From assembly GCA_023228295.1 (NCBI GenBank), contig JALOBP010000034.1, forward strand, positions 1 through 28,222: DNA of 28,222 nucleotides, written 5' to 3'. The position numbers and the translations under genes are program-made. Position 1 is the stretch's first letter, and the number at the start of each line of letters is the position of its first letter. Shown in pieces: positions 7,821-15,344 of this stretch. This DNA is from Methanoregula sp. Lineage in GTDB: Archaea > Halobacteriota > Methanomicrobia > Methanomicrobiales > Methanospirillaceae. Below the pieces are notes generated by a model. It was not told the DNA's origin, searched no databases, and saw only the letters and a list, made by a program, of their open reading frames with translations.

Positions 7821-8528
7821 CTAGTCCCGTTTGTCTTCCATCAGGCAGTCAGATTCCACCTTGACGAAGACCACTGACCTGCCGCAGATCGGGCAGGGCC
7901 GGGGAGGTTTGCCGGGCCGGAAGTTGACGGTCCCGGTTGAGATCTGCCGGCCGTCCATCGTGCAGACCTCGTCAATGCCATGCCGGAGGAGTTCTTCTAC
8001 CGTACACGAACCGATGATCGACCGTATGTCCCCTTTCTGGAGAAAACGCCCGTCGCTCCGGGAATATGCGAGGCCGAGACCCGCCATGGTGCCGATCACA
8101 CCGTCCTCAGTCCCGCCCAGGCCCTTGAGCCGGATGCCGAGATTCTTTGCCAGCGTGCGGGCCCGCTCCTGGGTGATGATCGAGCATTTTGCATCCTGGC
8201 CATAGACGATGAGCGAGGAGGTGATCTGCCGGTCCGAAGCAACGGCAAGGCCGGGGTCGCTGCCATCGAGGAAATCGTCCATCATCACCTGTTCGGCGAT
8301 CTCGAAGAGGTGGTCCATGGTGGCATCGTCGCCTCCAGCATTCACATGGATCACCGCATTGCTGTTATGCGAGGTGTACGGGATATCGGGGTGCACGTAC
8401 AGCTGGTGGCGGGTAACCCCGAAGACCGGGTAGTCTGCAACAACGGTGTCGGCGATGTTCCGTGCAAGTTTTCCCGTTCCCCGGGGACCCGTGAGGGTAT
8501 CGGTATCGTCAATGCTGATATAAATCAT
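7821..8528 (-). CDS. TiaS-like protein (short paralogue)
   Basis: A 235-residue protein starting IYISIDDTDTLTGPRGTGKLA, the ATP-handling motif of TiaS, the tRNA-Ile2 2-agmatinylcytidine synthetase. Matching internal motifs are HNSNAVIHV, LGIRLKGLGGTEDGVIG and GLGLAY. Authentic TiaS is about 400-430 residues, with an OB fold and a C-terminal zinc ribbon. This one is much shorter and ends with a CPICG motif plus one further Cys, so the RNA-binding modules look absent or reduced. A role in tRNA modification is therefore doubtful. The ATG at 8528 is preferred over a TTG at 8537. The stop lies 3 nt before the next gene, which makes this the first gene of the ECF operon. Confidence 0.8.
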   Translation of the reverse strand: MIYISIDDTDTLTGPRGTGKLARNIADTVVADYPVFGVTRHQLYVHPDIPYTSHNSNAVIHVNAGGDDATMDHLFEIAEQVMMDDFLDGSDPGLAVASDRQITSSLIVYGQDAKCSIITQERARTLAKNLGIRLKGLGGTEDGVIGTMAGLGLAYSRSDGRFLQKGDIRSIIGSCTVEELLRHGIDEVCTMDGRQISTGTVNFRPGKPPRPCPICGRSVVFVKVESDCLMEDKRD

Positions 8529-8551
8529 AGGGACCAACTCTCAGGTAATGT

Positions 8552-8592
8552 AGGGGAAAGGTGAATAATAGTTTTGTTTAATTTTCCTCAAA
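8552..8592 (-). promoter_or_regulatory. Likely promoter of the TiaS-like/ECF operon
   Basis: On the minus strand, an AT-rich tract (AAAATTAAACAAAACTATTATTC-like, about 8557-8580) lies 30-50 nt upstream of the ATG at 8528. It is the only TATA-like region before the five-gene operon. The rest of that operon has gaps of 3 nt or overlaps. Confidence 0.45.
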
Positions 8593-8794
8593 TGTAAACA
8601 AAAAAGTATTTACTTGAACCGGCGGATTACCGCTTCCTTATACCCGTTGAAGAAATACCCGGTAACAACTCTTCCCGGGATCAGGCTGGCCGGAATCACC
8701 CCCCCTCCCACAACCAGGAATATGTCCCTCCGCCAGTTTCCCGTTCCAAACAGCTCTATACAGGCCGGTTTTTCTCCTGCCGGGACGTCGTACC

Positions 8795-9005
8795 CGCCAA
8801 TCGGGAGCAGAAATGGCAGTTTCCATAAAAATAACCTGAAAACCCCCCCGTTCAGGCCGGTGCAAATTCCCGGAAAAAGGCAAACGGAGGTCATTTTAAC
8901 ACCGGATTGGTAAAACCGGGGGACCGGGGGTGTACATCCCCCCTTCGTGCAGGAAAGATCCCTCCCCCCGGTTATCGGGGATCCTGCAACCCGCCGGGCT
9001 CCTGC
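8795..9005. repeat. Intergenic repeat, copy 2, 3' of the BatD-like gene
   Basis: The second copy of the element at 15-215, in the same orientation and also ending a short distance (about 20 nt) before the stop codon of a minus-strand gene. Conserved blocks: CCAATCGGGAG, GTTCAGGCCGGT, CGGAAAAAGGCAAACGG, AGGTCATTTT, ACCGGATTGG, ACATCCCCCC and GGATCCTGCAAC. It occupies most of the gene-free stretch 8541-9026. The remaining 8593-8790 is GC-rich sequence in which I see no convincing gene; the A6 run at about 8598-8603 reads as a T-tract on the minus strand. Confidence 0.7.
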
Positions 9006-9026
9006 CCATTCCATGTTTGAGAATCT

Positions 9027-10637
9027 TCACGGTTCCTTTGCGTTCCCGGCATCCGGATCGGATGACCGCATCGGGTATGGATATTCATCCAGGAGGTGCC
9101 GGGCAAAACCGATCATCTCCCGGACCTCATGAGCCTCCGGAAGATCTTTTGCAAACCCGACCGATGAAGACCGGTCCAGTGCCCGGCGGATCTTTTCTGC
9201 TTTTCCCCAGCAGGAACCAAGATTGCGATCGATATCGCGGTTCGTCAGTTCATTCCTGCTGCCGATCCTCTGCGCAAGAATAATCCGGATTGCCCGGCCG
9301 GTCTTGCGGTAAGCTTCCGGAAGGGATCCTCCCGCTGCATCCTGTTCAGCTTCGGAGAGGAGCTGCACGATGGCATCTGCCGGGTTCACCGGCATGGGAC
9401 AGATTTCACAAAATTCCGTGACTGCGACGGTAACGGGGGGACGGTGCCGGGCAAAGTACCAGATCCCTGCACAGATGAGTATGGCACCGGCAAGGGCAGC
9501 AACCTGGCCGGCAGGTACGGGGAACCCGTCAGGATCGTCTCCCGCGATGTCGATGACCGTCCCATTCCGGATTTCGGCATGGAGGCGGAGAGGGATGGCC
9601 CTGCTGCCGGAGAACGTGAGGTCGGCCGTGGCCAGGTCCGGGGTAATGTTGATCCGGCTCTCATCGCGGACAAAACCCCGGCCGGCCAGGCGCTCTTTGT
9701 ACTGCCGGAACGTTGTGTTCTCCTGCAGTGCGGTGGGAAGGGGAAACGGGGTTTTTGAAGATTCTTCCGCAAACAGGACACGGGTCTCCAGGACAGACCC
9801 GCGGACAAGGACATTTTTTGTTTCGGATCCATACGTGAGCAGGAAGGTGCCGGACCGGTCGGAGACGGGTGTGGTCTTCGTCGTTTCCAGGAAATATCCT
9901 GCCCCGGCAAGCGAGGTGTTGATGGACCGTATGATGGGATCGGCGATCACGTACGCGGCCAGGGCCGATGCATTTTTTTCCCTGACGTTCTTCTCTTCGC
10001 TCATCAGGGCCTCCAGGACAGAGGTGTTCTGGTTGAGCTGGAGGGGCTCTGGCTGCTGTTTTGTTGTACCGGCCGGCGTGTTGTCCGGGTTTTTTGCCTG
10101 ACCGGCATTGTTTGTCCCAGAACTCCCCGATGATGCCGGTGACGGGGCTGCAATATCCGTACCTGTCAGGGTCCCATCGGTTGGCCGGGCGTCCTCCATA
10201 CTCGCGATATAATGGACGGTTATTCCCCCCAGTGTTGAGATCCTTCCTTCACCTTCCGGATAACTGAACGTGAAGGTGAGGATATAATCTGCCGGCACAT
10301 CCGACCGTCCCACCGCTACCTGTACCGTCCGCTCCTCCGTGAATGCCGCAAATTCCCGGGAACGGACGTTGCCGGCGCCGGACCGATCGGTTCCTGCCGA
10401 TACGGGGATCATGACCTGCCGGAGTGTGCCGGTGATGTCGTGATCATAGCTGCTCACGATCGTCAGGGGGATGACGGCTTCCTCACCCACGATGACGTAA
10501 AACTCGCTTACGGGGACAGAGAGCGTGACATCCCCGGCCCCGACGGGCATTACACAGCAGAACAGGCCAAGTACGACAACCAGAATCCGGATAGTTTTTT
10601 CCGGACCGGGGTTTTTCGTGGTGCGGGGAATGATCAT
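9027..10637 (-). CDS. BatD-like membrane protein, secreted beta domain and cytoplasmic tail
   Basis: A 536-residue protein. A signal or anchor segment lies at about 15-34. A beta-rich extracellular domain follows (about 36-165; VPVSEFYVIVGEEAVIPL, then RTVQVAVGRSDVPADY). A Ser/Thr/Pro linker spans about 165-205, and a second domain about 205-375 (EEKNVREKNASALAAY). A membrane helix lies at 377-396. A 140-residue cytoplasmic tail contains two helical segments (AIVQLLSEAEQDAAGG; EAYRKTGRAIRIILAQRIG). The layout of N-terminal Ig-like domain, one C-terminal helix and helical tail resembles BatD/BatB-associated proteins, which partner MoxR-VWA systems. The moxR cluster of this window lacks such a component. 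The link is inferred, as the primary sequence is not recognised. The gene is monocistronic, with an ATG at 10637. Confidence 0.8.
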   Translation of the reverse strand: MIIPRTTKNPGPEKTIRILVVVLGLFCCVMPVGAGDVTLSVPVSEFYVIVGEEAVIPLTIVSSYDHDITGTLRQVMIPVSAGTDRSGAGNVRSREFAAFTEERTVQVAVGRSDVPADYILTFTFSYPEGEGRISTLGGITVHYIASMEDARPTDGTLTGTDIAAPSPASSGSSGTNNAGQAKNPDNTPAGTTKQQPEPLQLNQNTSVLEALMSEEKNVREKNASALAAYVIADPIIRSINTSLAGAGYFLETTKTTPVSDRSGTFLLTYGSETKNVLVRGSVLETRVLFAEESSKTPFPLPTALQENTTFRQYKERLAGRGFVRDESRINITPDLATADLTFSGSRAIPLRLHAEIRNGTVIDIAGDDPDGFPVPAGQVAALAGAILICAGIWYFARHRPPVTVAVTEFCEICPMPVNPADAIVQLLSEAEQDAAGGSLPEAYRKTGRAIRIILAQRIGSRNELTNRDIDRNLGSCWGKAEKIRRALDRSSSVGFAKDLPEAHEVREMIGFARHLLDEYPYPMRSSDPDAGNAKEP

Positions 10638-10710
10638 GGGTTCTCACTTTCCGGTCATACCGGGTATGCCCGTACCTGCGGGCCATAACAATTGATAGGG
10701 TTGGCGGCAG

Positions 10711-10730
10711 ATAAATTAAAAATACTTATC
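10711..10730 (+). promoter_or_regulatory. TATA-type promoter of the 10788 gene
   Basis: An AT-rich tract with TTAAAAATA at 10716-10724, about 65-70 nt before the ATG at 10788. It lies in the 150 bp spacer between divergent genes. A Shine-Dalgarno-like GGAGTGA sits at about 10771-10777, consistent with a leader-bearing message. Confidence 0.5.
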
Positions 10731-10787
10731 TTACTTGGAGGATTAACATATTTTGATTTACAAAATGCCCGGAGTGAATTCAAGGAC

Positions 10788-12542
10788 ATGAGAGAAAGCA
10801 GCGTACCAGACAGAGAAATCCGGGTGAAGGTTTTTTTTGCCATCTTCCTTGCAGCGATGATCTGCCTGCCGGTACTGGCAGCAGATACACCCACGACACT
10901 CGGCATTATCCCTTCAAAAAGCGATATTGCGAACCTTGCGTTTGCAAACCAGCCCGCGGGCTCTTATTACTTCAAGTTCAACCAGGACGGCGGGGGCGGG
11001 ATTAATGCGCTCCACGTATCTTCGAATTCAGCCGACCTGCCAAACTATGGCGATGTCTCGACAACCACGTACCAGTCCGGCACGTTCTATGTCACCGAAA
11101 CAGGGGGGCGGGGATACCAGGATGAAGCGATCCTCCTTGTCGCCGTCATGGGTGAGATCCCTGACAATTTCGCCATCCATATCAAATCCAGCGGGTATTC
11201 CTGGGCGCCAACCGGGACAAAAGATACTCCCCCAACGCTTTCCCAGGTAACCTACCATGCCGGTGCCGTTGACCAGACATTTACCAAATCGCAGTTTGTG
11301 TACGGGCCGCAGACATGGAGACCTGCCGGGAATAATGTTCCCTCCGATTACCCGATCTATTACGGACAGGACACGACCGATTCAACGAGGAAATTCAAGC
11401 TGATGTTTGTCGATCTCAAAGCAGGACCGCTGGGGCCCAACGCCAAGGTAGACCGGCCCGATGCGATCGATGTCTCGACGCTCACCGATTACGGTGCGGT
11501 GAAAGTCGAGTACAGGATCGAGAACCTGGATAAGGTTGTCTCGTTCAACACGTATGCGTGGAACGACAACACAACGCAGGGTAAAGGGATCTCGTGGTCC
11601 AACGGGCTCACGTCCGGCGGGAGCGTGCCCTCTGCCGTCAGCGGGTACACCGTCCTCGGGCCCGAGTTTGCCGATAAGGCATCCGAGTTTCCGTCCCTTG
11701 GGAGCAGCATCCCGGTATTCCATGGCCCGCAGACAAATTTTTCCGCAAGTGTCACGTCCGGGCCTGCACCATTCAGCGTCCAGTTTTCGGACACGACCGC
11801 CCAGTCGGTCAGTGGATGGAACTGGGACTTTGGTGACGGTGGCAAATCGACCGAGCAGAACCCGGTGCATGTGTATACCGCGGCAGGTACCTATACGGTC
11901 AGCCTGTCTGCAACAAATAACCAAGGTATCAGCGCGACAAAGACACTGGCGAACCTGATTACGGTAACAACAGGTTCCGTGGGGAGCGGTTCCGGTTATA
12001 GCTACACTACCGGTGACGGGCAATCCTATCAGTACAACGGCGCAAGTTACGGAAAACCCGGCCAGCAGGTTGTTTACACGCCGGTTTTTTCTGCCAATAT
12101 TACCGGCGGTGTGCCTCCCCTTGCCGTGCAGTTCTGGGATAATTCATCAATTCCCAACAGATCGGCATGGTCCTGGGATTTTACCGGTGACGGGTTGCCG
12201 GACAGCACTGCGCAGAACCCGGTCTTTGTTTTCCGGCATGCAGGGAATTATACCGTCAACCTGAACGTGACCACTTCGGATGGCGGTGTGTTTGGCATCG
12301 CCATGCCGGATTATATCCGGATCTTCGATACCCCTCAACTCAACAGTGATGAGGGCTGGATCTTCTCGGATAGTCCGGCAAGTCCGGGTGCCGCTTTTAC
12401 CCAGGTACAGAATTCTACGGCCACACAACAAGACAACAAAAGCACCTCTCCTGTCGGGACGAAGATCGCCGGGATCCTGCTGGATGCGGTTGTTGTTGTC
12501 GGGATTATCGGAGGGGGGATTTTCCTGTGGCTGAAGCCCTGA
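10788..12542 (+). CDS. Surface protein: domain X, two PKD domains, C-terminal anchor
   Basis: 584 residues from the ATG at 10788, chosen over an upstream TTG because GGAGTGA lies about 11 nt before it and a proper signal peptide then begins the protein (KVFFAIFLAAMICLPVLA). Residues about 40-292 are domain X in the A-B order: GGGINALHVSS, SGTFYVTETGG, IPDNFAIHIKSSGYSW, then AVDQTFTKSQFVYGPQTWRP and LMFVDLKAG. PKD domains follow at about 316-394 (WNWDFGDGG) and 434-513 (WSWDFTGDGLPD, with a Ca-loop-like insert). A C-terminal helix at 561-581 anchors it in the membrane. The next gene starts 28 nt downstream on the same strand with no T-tract between, so it may be co-transcribed with the ABC/GTPase/Fe-S trio. 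Confidence 0.9.
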   Translation: MRESSVPDREIRVKVFFAIFLAAMICLPVLAADTPTTLGIIPSKSDIANLAFANQPAGSYYFKFNQDGGGGINALHVSSNSADLPNYGDVSTTTYQSGTFYVTETGGRGYQDEAILLVAVMGEIPDNFAIHIKSSGYSWAPTGTKDTPPTLSQVTYHAGAVDQTFTKSQFVYGPQTWRPAGNNVPSDYPIYYGQDTTDSTRKFKLMFVDLKAGPLGPNAKVDRPDAIDVSTLTDYGAVKVEYRIENLDKVVSFNTYAWNDNTTQGKGISWSNGLTSGGSVPSAVSGYTVLGPEFADKASEFPSLGSSIPVFHGPQTNFSASVTSGPAPFSVQFSDTTAQSVSGWNWDFGDGGKSTEQNPVHVYTAAGTYTVSLSATNNQGISATKTLANLITVTTGSVGSGSGYSYTTGDGQSYQYNGASYGKPGQQVVYTPVFSANITGGVPPLAVQFWDNSSIPNRSAWSWDFTGDGLPDSTAQNPVFVFRHAGNYTVNLNVTTSDGGVFGIAMPDYIRIFDTPQLNSDEGWIFSDSPASPGAAFTQVQNSTATQQDNKSTSPVGTKIAGILLDAVVVVGIIGGGIFLWLKP

Positions 12543-12570
12543 ATCCAGGCACCCGTACGGATGAACGATC

Positions 12571-13353
12571 ATGGAGCCTTTTACACCCGTCATAATAACC
12601 GTCCTTTCCGGGAAGACCCGGGACGGATCCCTGGAAATTTTTGATGAGATCGTACTCCGGGCCGGCGATACGGTTTCGGTTGTGGGTCCGACGGGGTCGG
12701 GGAAGACCGCGTTCATCAACGATATCGAGGTCTTTGCCTGCAAGGATACCGTGACCGGGCGGACCGTGCTGGTCAACGGCAGGATCCCCCCGGATGAGAT
12801 GGTCCGCGACCCGGCGAAAAAGCCGATTGCCCTCATTACCCAGAATACCAAGTGTATTGCGGACCTGACGGTCAAAGAATTCCTGGAGATGCATATCAGG
12901 GCCCGCAGGATCCCGGATGATTCCCGTGTTGGTGAGACGATTGCCCTCGCAAACGAGTTTACCGGTGAGAAGATTGCCGCTCCAATGCACATGACTTCCC
13001 TCTCCGGGGGCCAGACCCGGTCTCTCTTAATCGCCGATGCAATCACCATCAGCAGTGCCCCGATCATCCTGCTCGATGAAGTGGAGAGCGGGGGTATCTT
13101 CAAGGAGACCGTGATCTCAACCCTGAAGGCGAACAACAAGGCGGTCATCTTCGTCACCCACGACCCCTTCCTTGCTCTCCTGTCTGACCGTCGCATCGTG
13201 ATGCGGAACGGCGCTGTGGAGAGGATCATCATACCCGGCGGGCGCGAGAAGAAGATCATTCATCTGGTTTCCTCGATGGACCGGGTCCTTTTCAAAATCC
13301 GGGAAGAGATCCGTGCCGGGACACTTCTTGATGGCGGGGAGGACATTTCATGA
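12571..13353 (+). CDS. Soluble ABC-type ATPase, first gene of a metallocentre-like trio
   Basis: A 260-residue single ABC ATPase with no membrane partner nearby. Walker A is GPTGSGKT (39-46), the Q-loop is LITQNTK (88-94), the signature is LSGGQ (144-148), Walker B is IILLDEVES (165-173) and the H-loop is FVTHDP (194-199). The catalytic Glu and His are present. It is followed by a GTPase (4-nt ATGA overlap) and a [4Fe-4S] protein, so it is probably a soluble motor in cofactor or enzyme maturation rather than a transporter subunit. A comparable case is AtwA, a soluble ABC protein that activates methyl-coenzyme M reductase, although AtwA has two ATPase domains. The ATG at 12571 has GGATG about 9 nt upstream. 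Confidence 0.88.
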   Translation: MEPFTPVIITVLSGKTRDGSLEIFDEIVLRAGDTVSVVGPTGSGKTAFINDIEVFACKDTVTGRTVLVNGRIPPDEMVRDPAKKPIALITQNTKCIADLTVKEFLEMHIRARRIPDDSRVGETIALANEFTGEKIAAPMHMTSLSGGQTRSLLIADAITISSAPIILLDEVESGGIFKETVISTLKANNKAVIFVTHDPFLALLSDRRIVMRNGAVERIIIPGGREKKIIHLVSSMDRVLFKIREEIRAGTLLDGGEDIS

Positions 13354-14057
13354 AGCTGCTGATCTTTGCCGGCCCGCCAAGTGCCGGCAAGACGGCGGTC
13401 ATCCGCCAGATCATCCGGCAGCTTACCGGGGAATTCACGGTTGCGTTTCTCAAGATCGATGTGGTGCAGGCGTTCGAGGATGAAGAACTGAAAAAGGAGT
13501 TCGGTATCCCGGCAAAGAAGGTCTATTCAGGGGATATCTGCCCCGACCACACGGGAATCCTCGTGCTCCGGGACGCGATCTCGTGGGCAGAGGACCTCGG
13601 GGCCGGGATCCTGATCGTTGAGAGTGCAGGTCTCTGTCTCCGCTGCACCCCGTATACCACGCAGTCGCTCGGGATTGTCGTGCTCTCGGCAGTCAGCGGG
13701 ACGAACAGCCCCCTGAAGATGGCCCCGATGATCGCGCTTGCCGATATTGCGGTTGTGACGAAAGTCGACCTGATCTCGCAGGCAGAAAAAGAGGTGTTCC
13801 GGGAGCAGGTGAGGGATGTCGCCCCCCGGGTGGATATCATCGAGACCAATGCAGTCCACGGGACCGGTCTCCGCTTCCTGACGATGGCCATACGGAATGT
13901 GCCCGACATCCTGGATCCGGACGCGATTGTACTCCGGGGCATGCCGCCCTTAGCGGTCTGTACGATCTGTGCCGGGAAAAAGGAGATCGGGTGGCAGAAC
14001 CATTTCGGGATCCTGAAGACCCTTGACGGGGCCGACGATCTGTACAGGGGAGAGTGA
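13350..14057 (+). CDS. HypB/CooC/G3E-like P-loop GTPase with two CxxC motifs
   Basis: 235 residues. The P-loop is GPPSAGKT (8-15). A Walker-B-like ILIVESAG lies at 87-94, the G4 motif is TKVD (137-140), and a G5-like segment is ETNAVHGTG (165-173). The order and the beta-strand pattern match the SIMIBI G3E metallochaperone GTPases (HypB, UreG). Metal-ligand candidates are C96/C99 (CLRC), directly after the Walker B strand, C204/C207 (CTIC) near the C-terminus, and C64. HypB and UreG insert nickel into hydrogenase and urease, but no hydrogenase or urease gene is nearby. Its start overlaps the ABC ATPase stop (ATGA), and the Fe-S gene follows after 6 nt. A metal-delivery role is inferred. Confidence 0.88.
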   Translation: MKLLIFAGPPSAGKTAVIRQIIRQLTGEFTVAFLKIDVVQAFEDEELKKEFGIPAKKVYSGDICPDHTGILVLRDAISWAEDLGAGILIVESAGLCLRCTPYTTQSLGIVVLSAVSGTNSPLKMAPMIALADIAVVTKVDLISQAEKEVFREQVRDVAPRVDIIETNAVHGTGLRFLTMAIRNVPDILDPDAIVLRGMPPLAVCTICAGKKEIGWQNHFGILKTLDGADDLYRGE

Positions 14058-14063
14058 CCCGGG

Positions 14064-14918
14064 ATGGCATGGGAACCTCCCGGCCGTAACTGCGGGGCGT
14101 GCGGATGTGCCCCGTGCAGCGAGTTCATTCTCCTTGCCCGCCAGGGAAAAAAGGATCTTTCGGACTGCCCGTATTACCCGCGCCGGCCCGGGCCGGCCCG
14201 GTTGCCGGCCGCACCCTCCCCCCCGGGCAGGGATATCTTCGGGTTCGATTACGATTTCTCCGTGAGACCCTTCCCCGGCGAACCTTCCGCCCGGCGCTAT
14301 ATCCAGCCGATCAGGGCAGACCTTGCTGACCGGTGGGGGATCGCGCCGGGGGATATTCTCCGGGGCCGGCCTGTTGAACCCGGCTGCCCGGTCCAGCACG
14401 TGCTCAGGGTCATCTCCATCGATGAGGTGACCGGGATCCTTGCCTGCCATACGGTAGGGCCCGCAGTTGCACGGGCAAGCCCAAAGGTTCACGATATCAA
14501 AGCATACCACGAGACCGGTTTTGAAGGGCTGGCAGAGACCGTCCGGCACGAGCCGGTGGTCGGGTTCCGTATGCGTTTTCTCCCGGCACACTGCATGCGG
14601 CAGATGGTCCATTCGGGCGTTGTCCAGATGGTGCTGAACAAATCCTTCGGGACGCATGTCCTCATCGAGGATATCCAGATGCATGGCAAGCGGGAGAAAC
14701 TCAAGGATATCACCATCCGGCCCGGCGATTCTGTTTCCATCGAGGATTCAAGCGGTACCCGGAAGACCGTCCTCATCGACGGGATAAGGGTCCATGCTTC
14801 GGATGGCTCGGTGCTGGAACGGTCTGCTTCCGATACGGCCGGGCACCGCGAACACCAGCCCGGGTCCGGTCGGGGCCATCGCCACGGTCATGGGGGACGG
14901 GGCGAGGATGATGAATGA
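14064..14918 (+). CDS. [4Fe-4S] protein with His-rich C-terminal tail
   Basis: 284 residues. The N-terminus has the four-cysteine Fe-S domain of the PF04060 type: C10-x2-C13-x4-C18-x16-C35, with CGACGCAPCSEF. A Pro/Gly-rich linker (about 40-58) leads to an uncharacterised globular domain (about 60-255), which includes RYIQPIRADLADRWGI, LACHTVGPAVARASP, FLPAHCMRQMVHSG and LIEDIQMHG. The last 24 residues (about 261-276) are His/Gly-rich (HREHQ, GRGHRHGHGG) and then acidic, like the metal-storage tails of HypB, SlyD and UreE. Together with the ABC ATPase and GTPase upstream, this suggests a scaffold or target for metal loading. I do not recognise a named family for the central domain. Confidence 0.85.
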   Translation: MAWEPPGRNCGACGCAPCSEFILLARQGKKDLSDCPYYPRRPGPARLPAAPSPPGRDIFGFDYDFSVRPFPGEPSARRYIQPIRADLADRWGIAPGDILRGRPVEPGCPVQHVLRVISIDEVTGILACHTVGPAVARASPKVHDIKAYHETGFEGLAETVRHEPVVGFRMRFLPAHCMRQMVHSGVVQMVLNKSFGTHVLIEDIQMHGKREKLKDITIRPGDSVSIEDSSGTRKTVLIDGIRVHASDGSVLERSASDTAGHREHQPGSGRGHRHGHGGRGEDDE

Positions 14919-15344
14919 CGGGGCAATGACGGGAACCATCTCCCCCCGGCGGGATGCCCCTTGTGATTACCGGGCAGCAGGGAAACGTTTAGGATCCGTT
15001 GTTTGTAAATAATTAAAACTTAACTTATTGTAAAAATCAAACACATTTCATTGTATATTTATAGTCCTGAAACGTACAAAATATCGATAACGTACATTCC
15101 GACCGTGTCTGGATTAACCGTGTTGTGATATACAATACGCGTCTGGCCTCCGGGAGAAGAACGGAAATGCGTTGTCATAACCGTATGCAAGAGCACGACA
15201 AAGGACAAAAAATCTCATCATCATCAAAATATCACATTCGGGCCGGCCGCATGATCAGGGCCGGTTCCGGAACCGTAAGGAAATTTCCGGTATACCGGCA
15301 TTTCTTCACAACGCTGCATGCAGCGGTTTTTCCGGAGAATAAGT
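14919..15344. other. Gene-poor stretch with strong TATA element
   Basis: 426 bp with no supportable gene. Positions 14990-15070 are AT-rich, with a TGTATATTTATAG element at 15052-15064 that reads as a good archaeal TATA box for the plus strand. A direct repeat CGTAC occurs at about 15073 and 15091. Transcription from here would begin near 15088, leaving about 255 nt before the zinc-ribbon start codon. That gap could be a long leader or a separate small RNA. Short open frames in it (for example from a GTG at 15125) lack supporting features. Confidence 0.4.
15052..15064 (+). promoter_or_regulatory. TATA-box candidate
   Basis: TGTATATTTATAG is close to the archaeal TATA consensus and stands in an AT-rich island. 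Its transcript would run toward the zinc-ribbon gene at 15345. Confidence 0.45.

Noticed and set aside
8610..9014. Minus-strand open frame of about 134 codons in the second repeat copy
   Set aside because: Most of it lies in the non-coding repeat, the corresponding region of copy 1 keeps no equivalent frame, and there is no ribosome-binding site or domain.
12147..13259. Minus-strand open frame of about 370 codons opposite the ABC ATPase
   Set aside because: It is a shadow of the ABC ATPase and the end of the X/PKD gene; no domain is seen.
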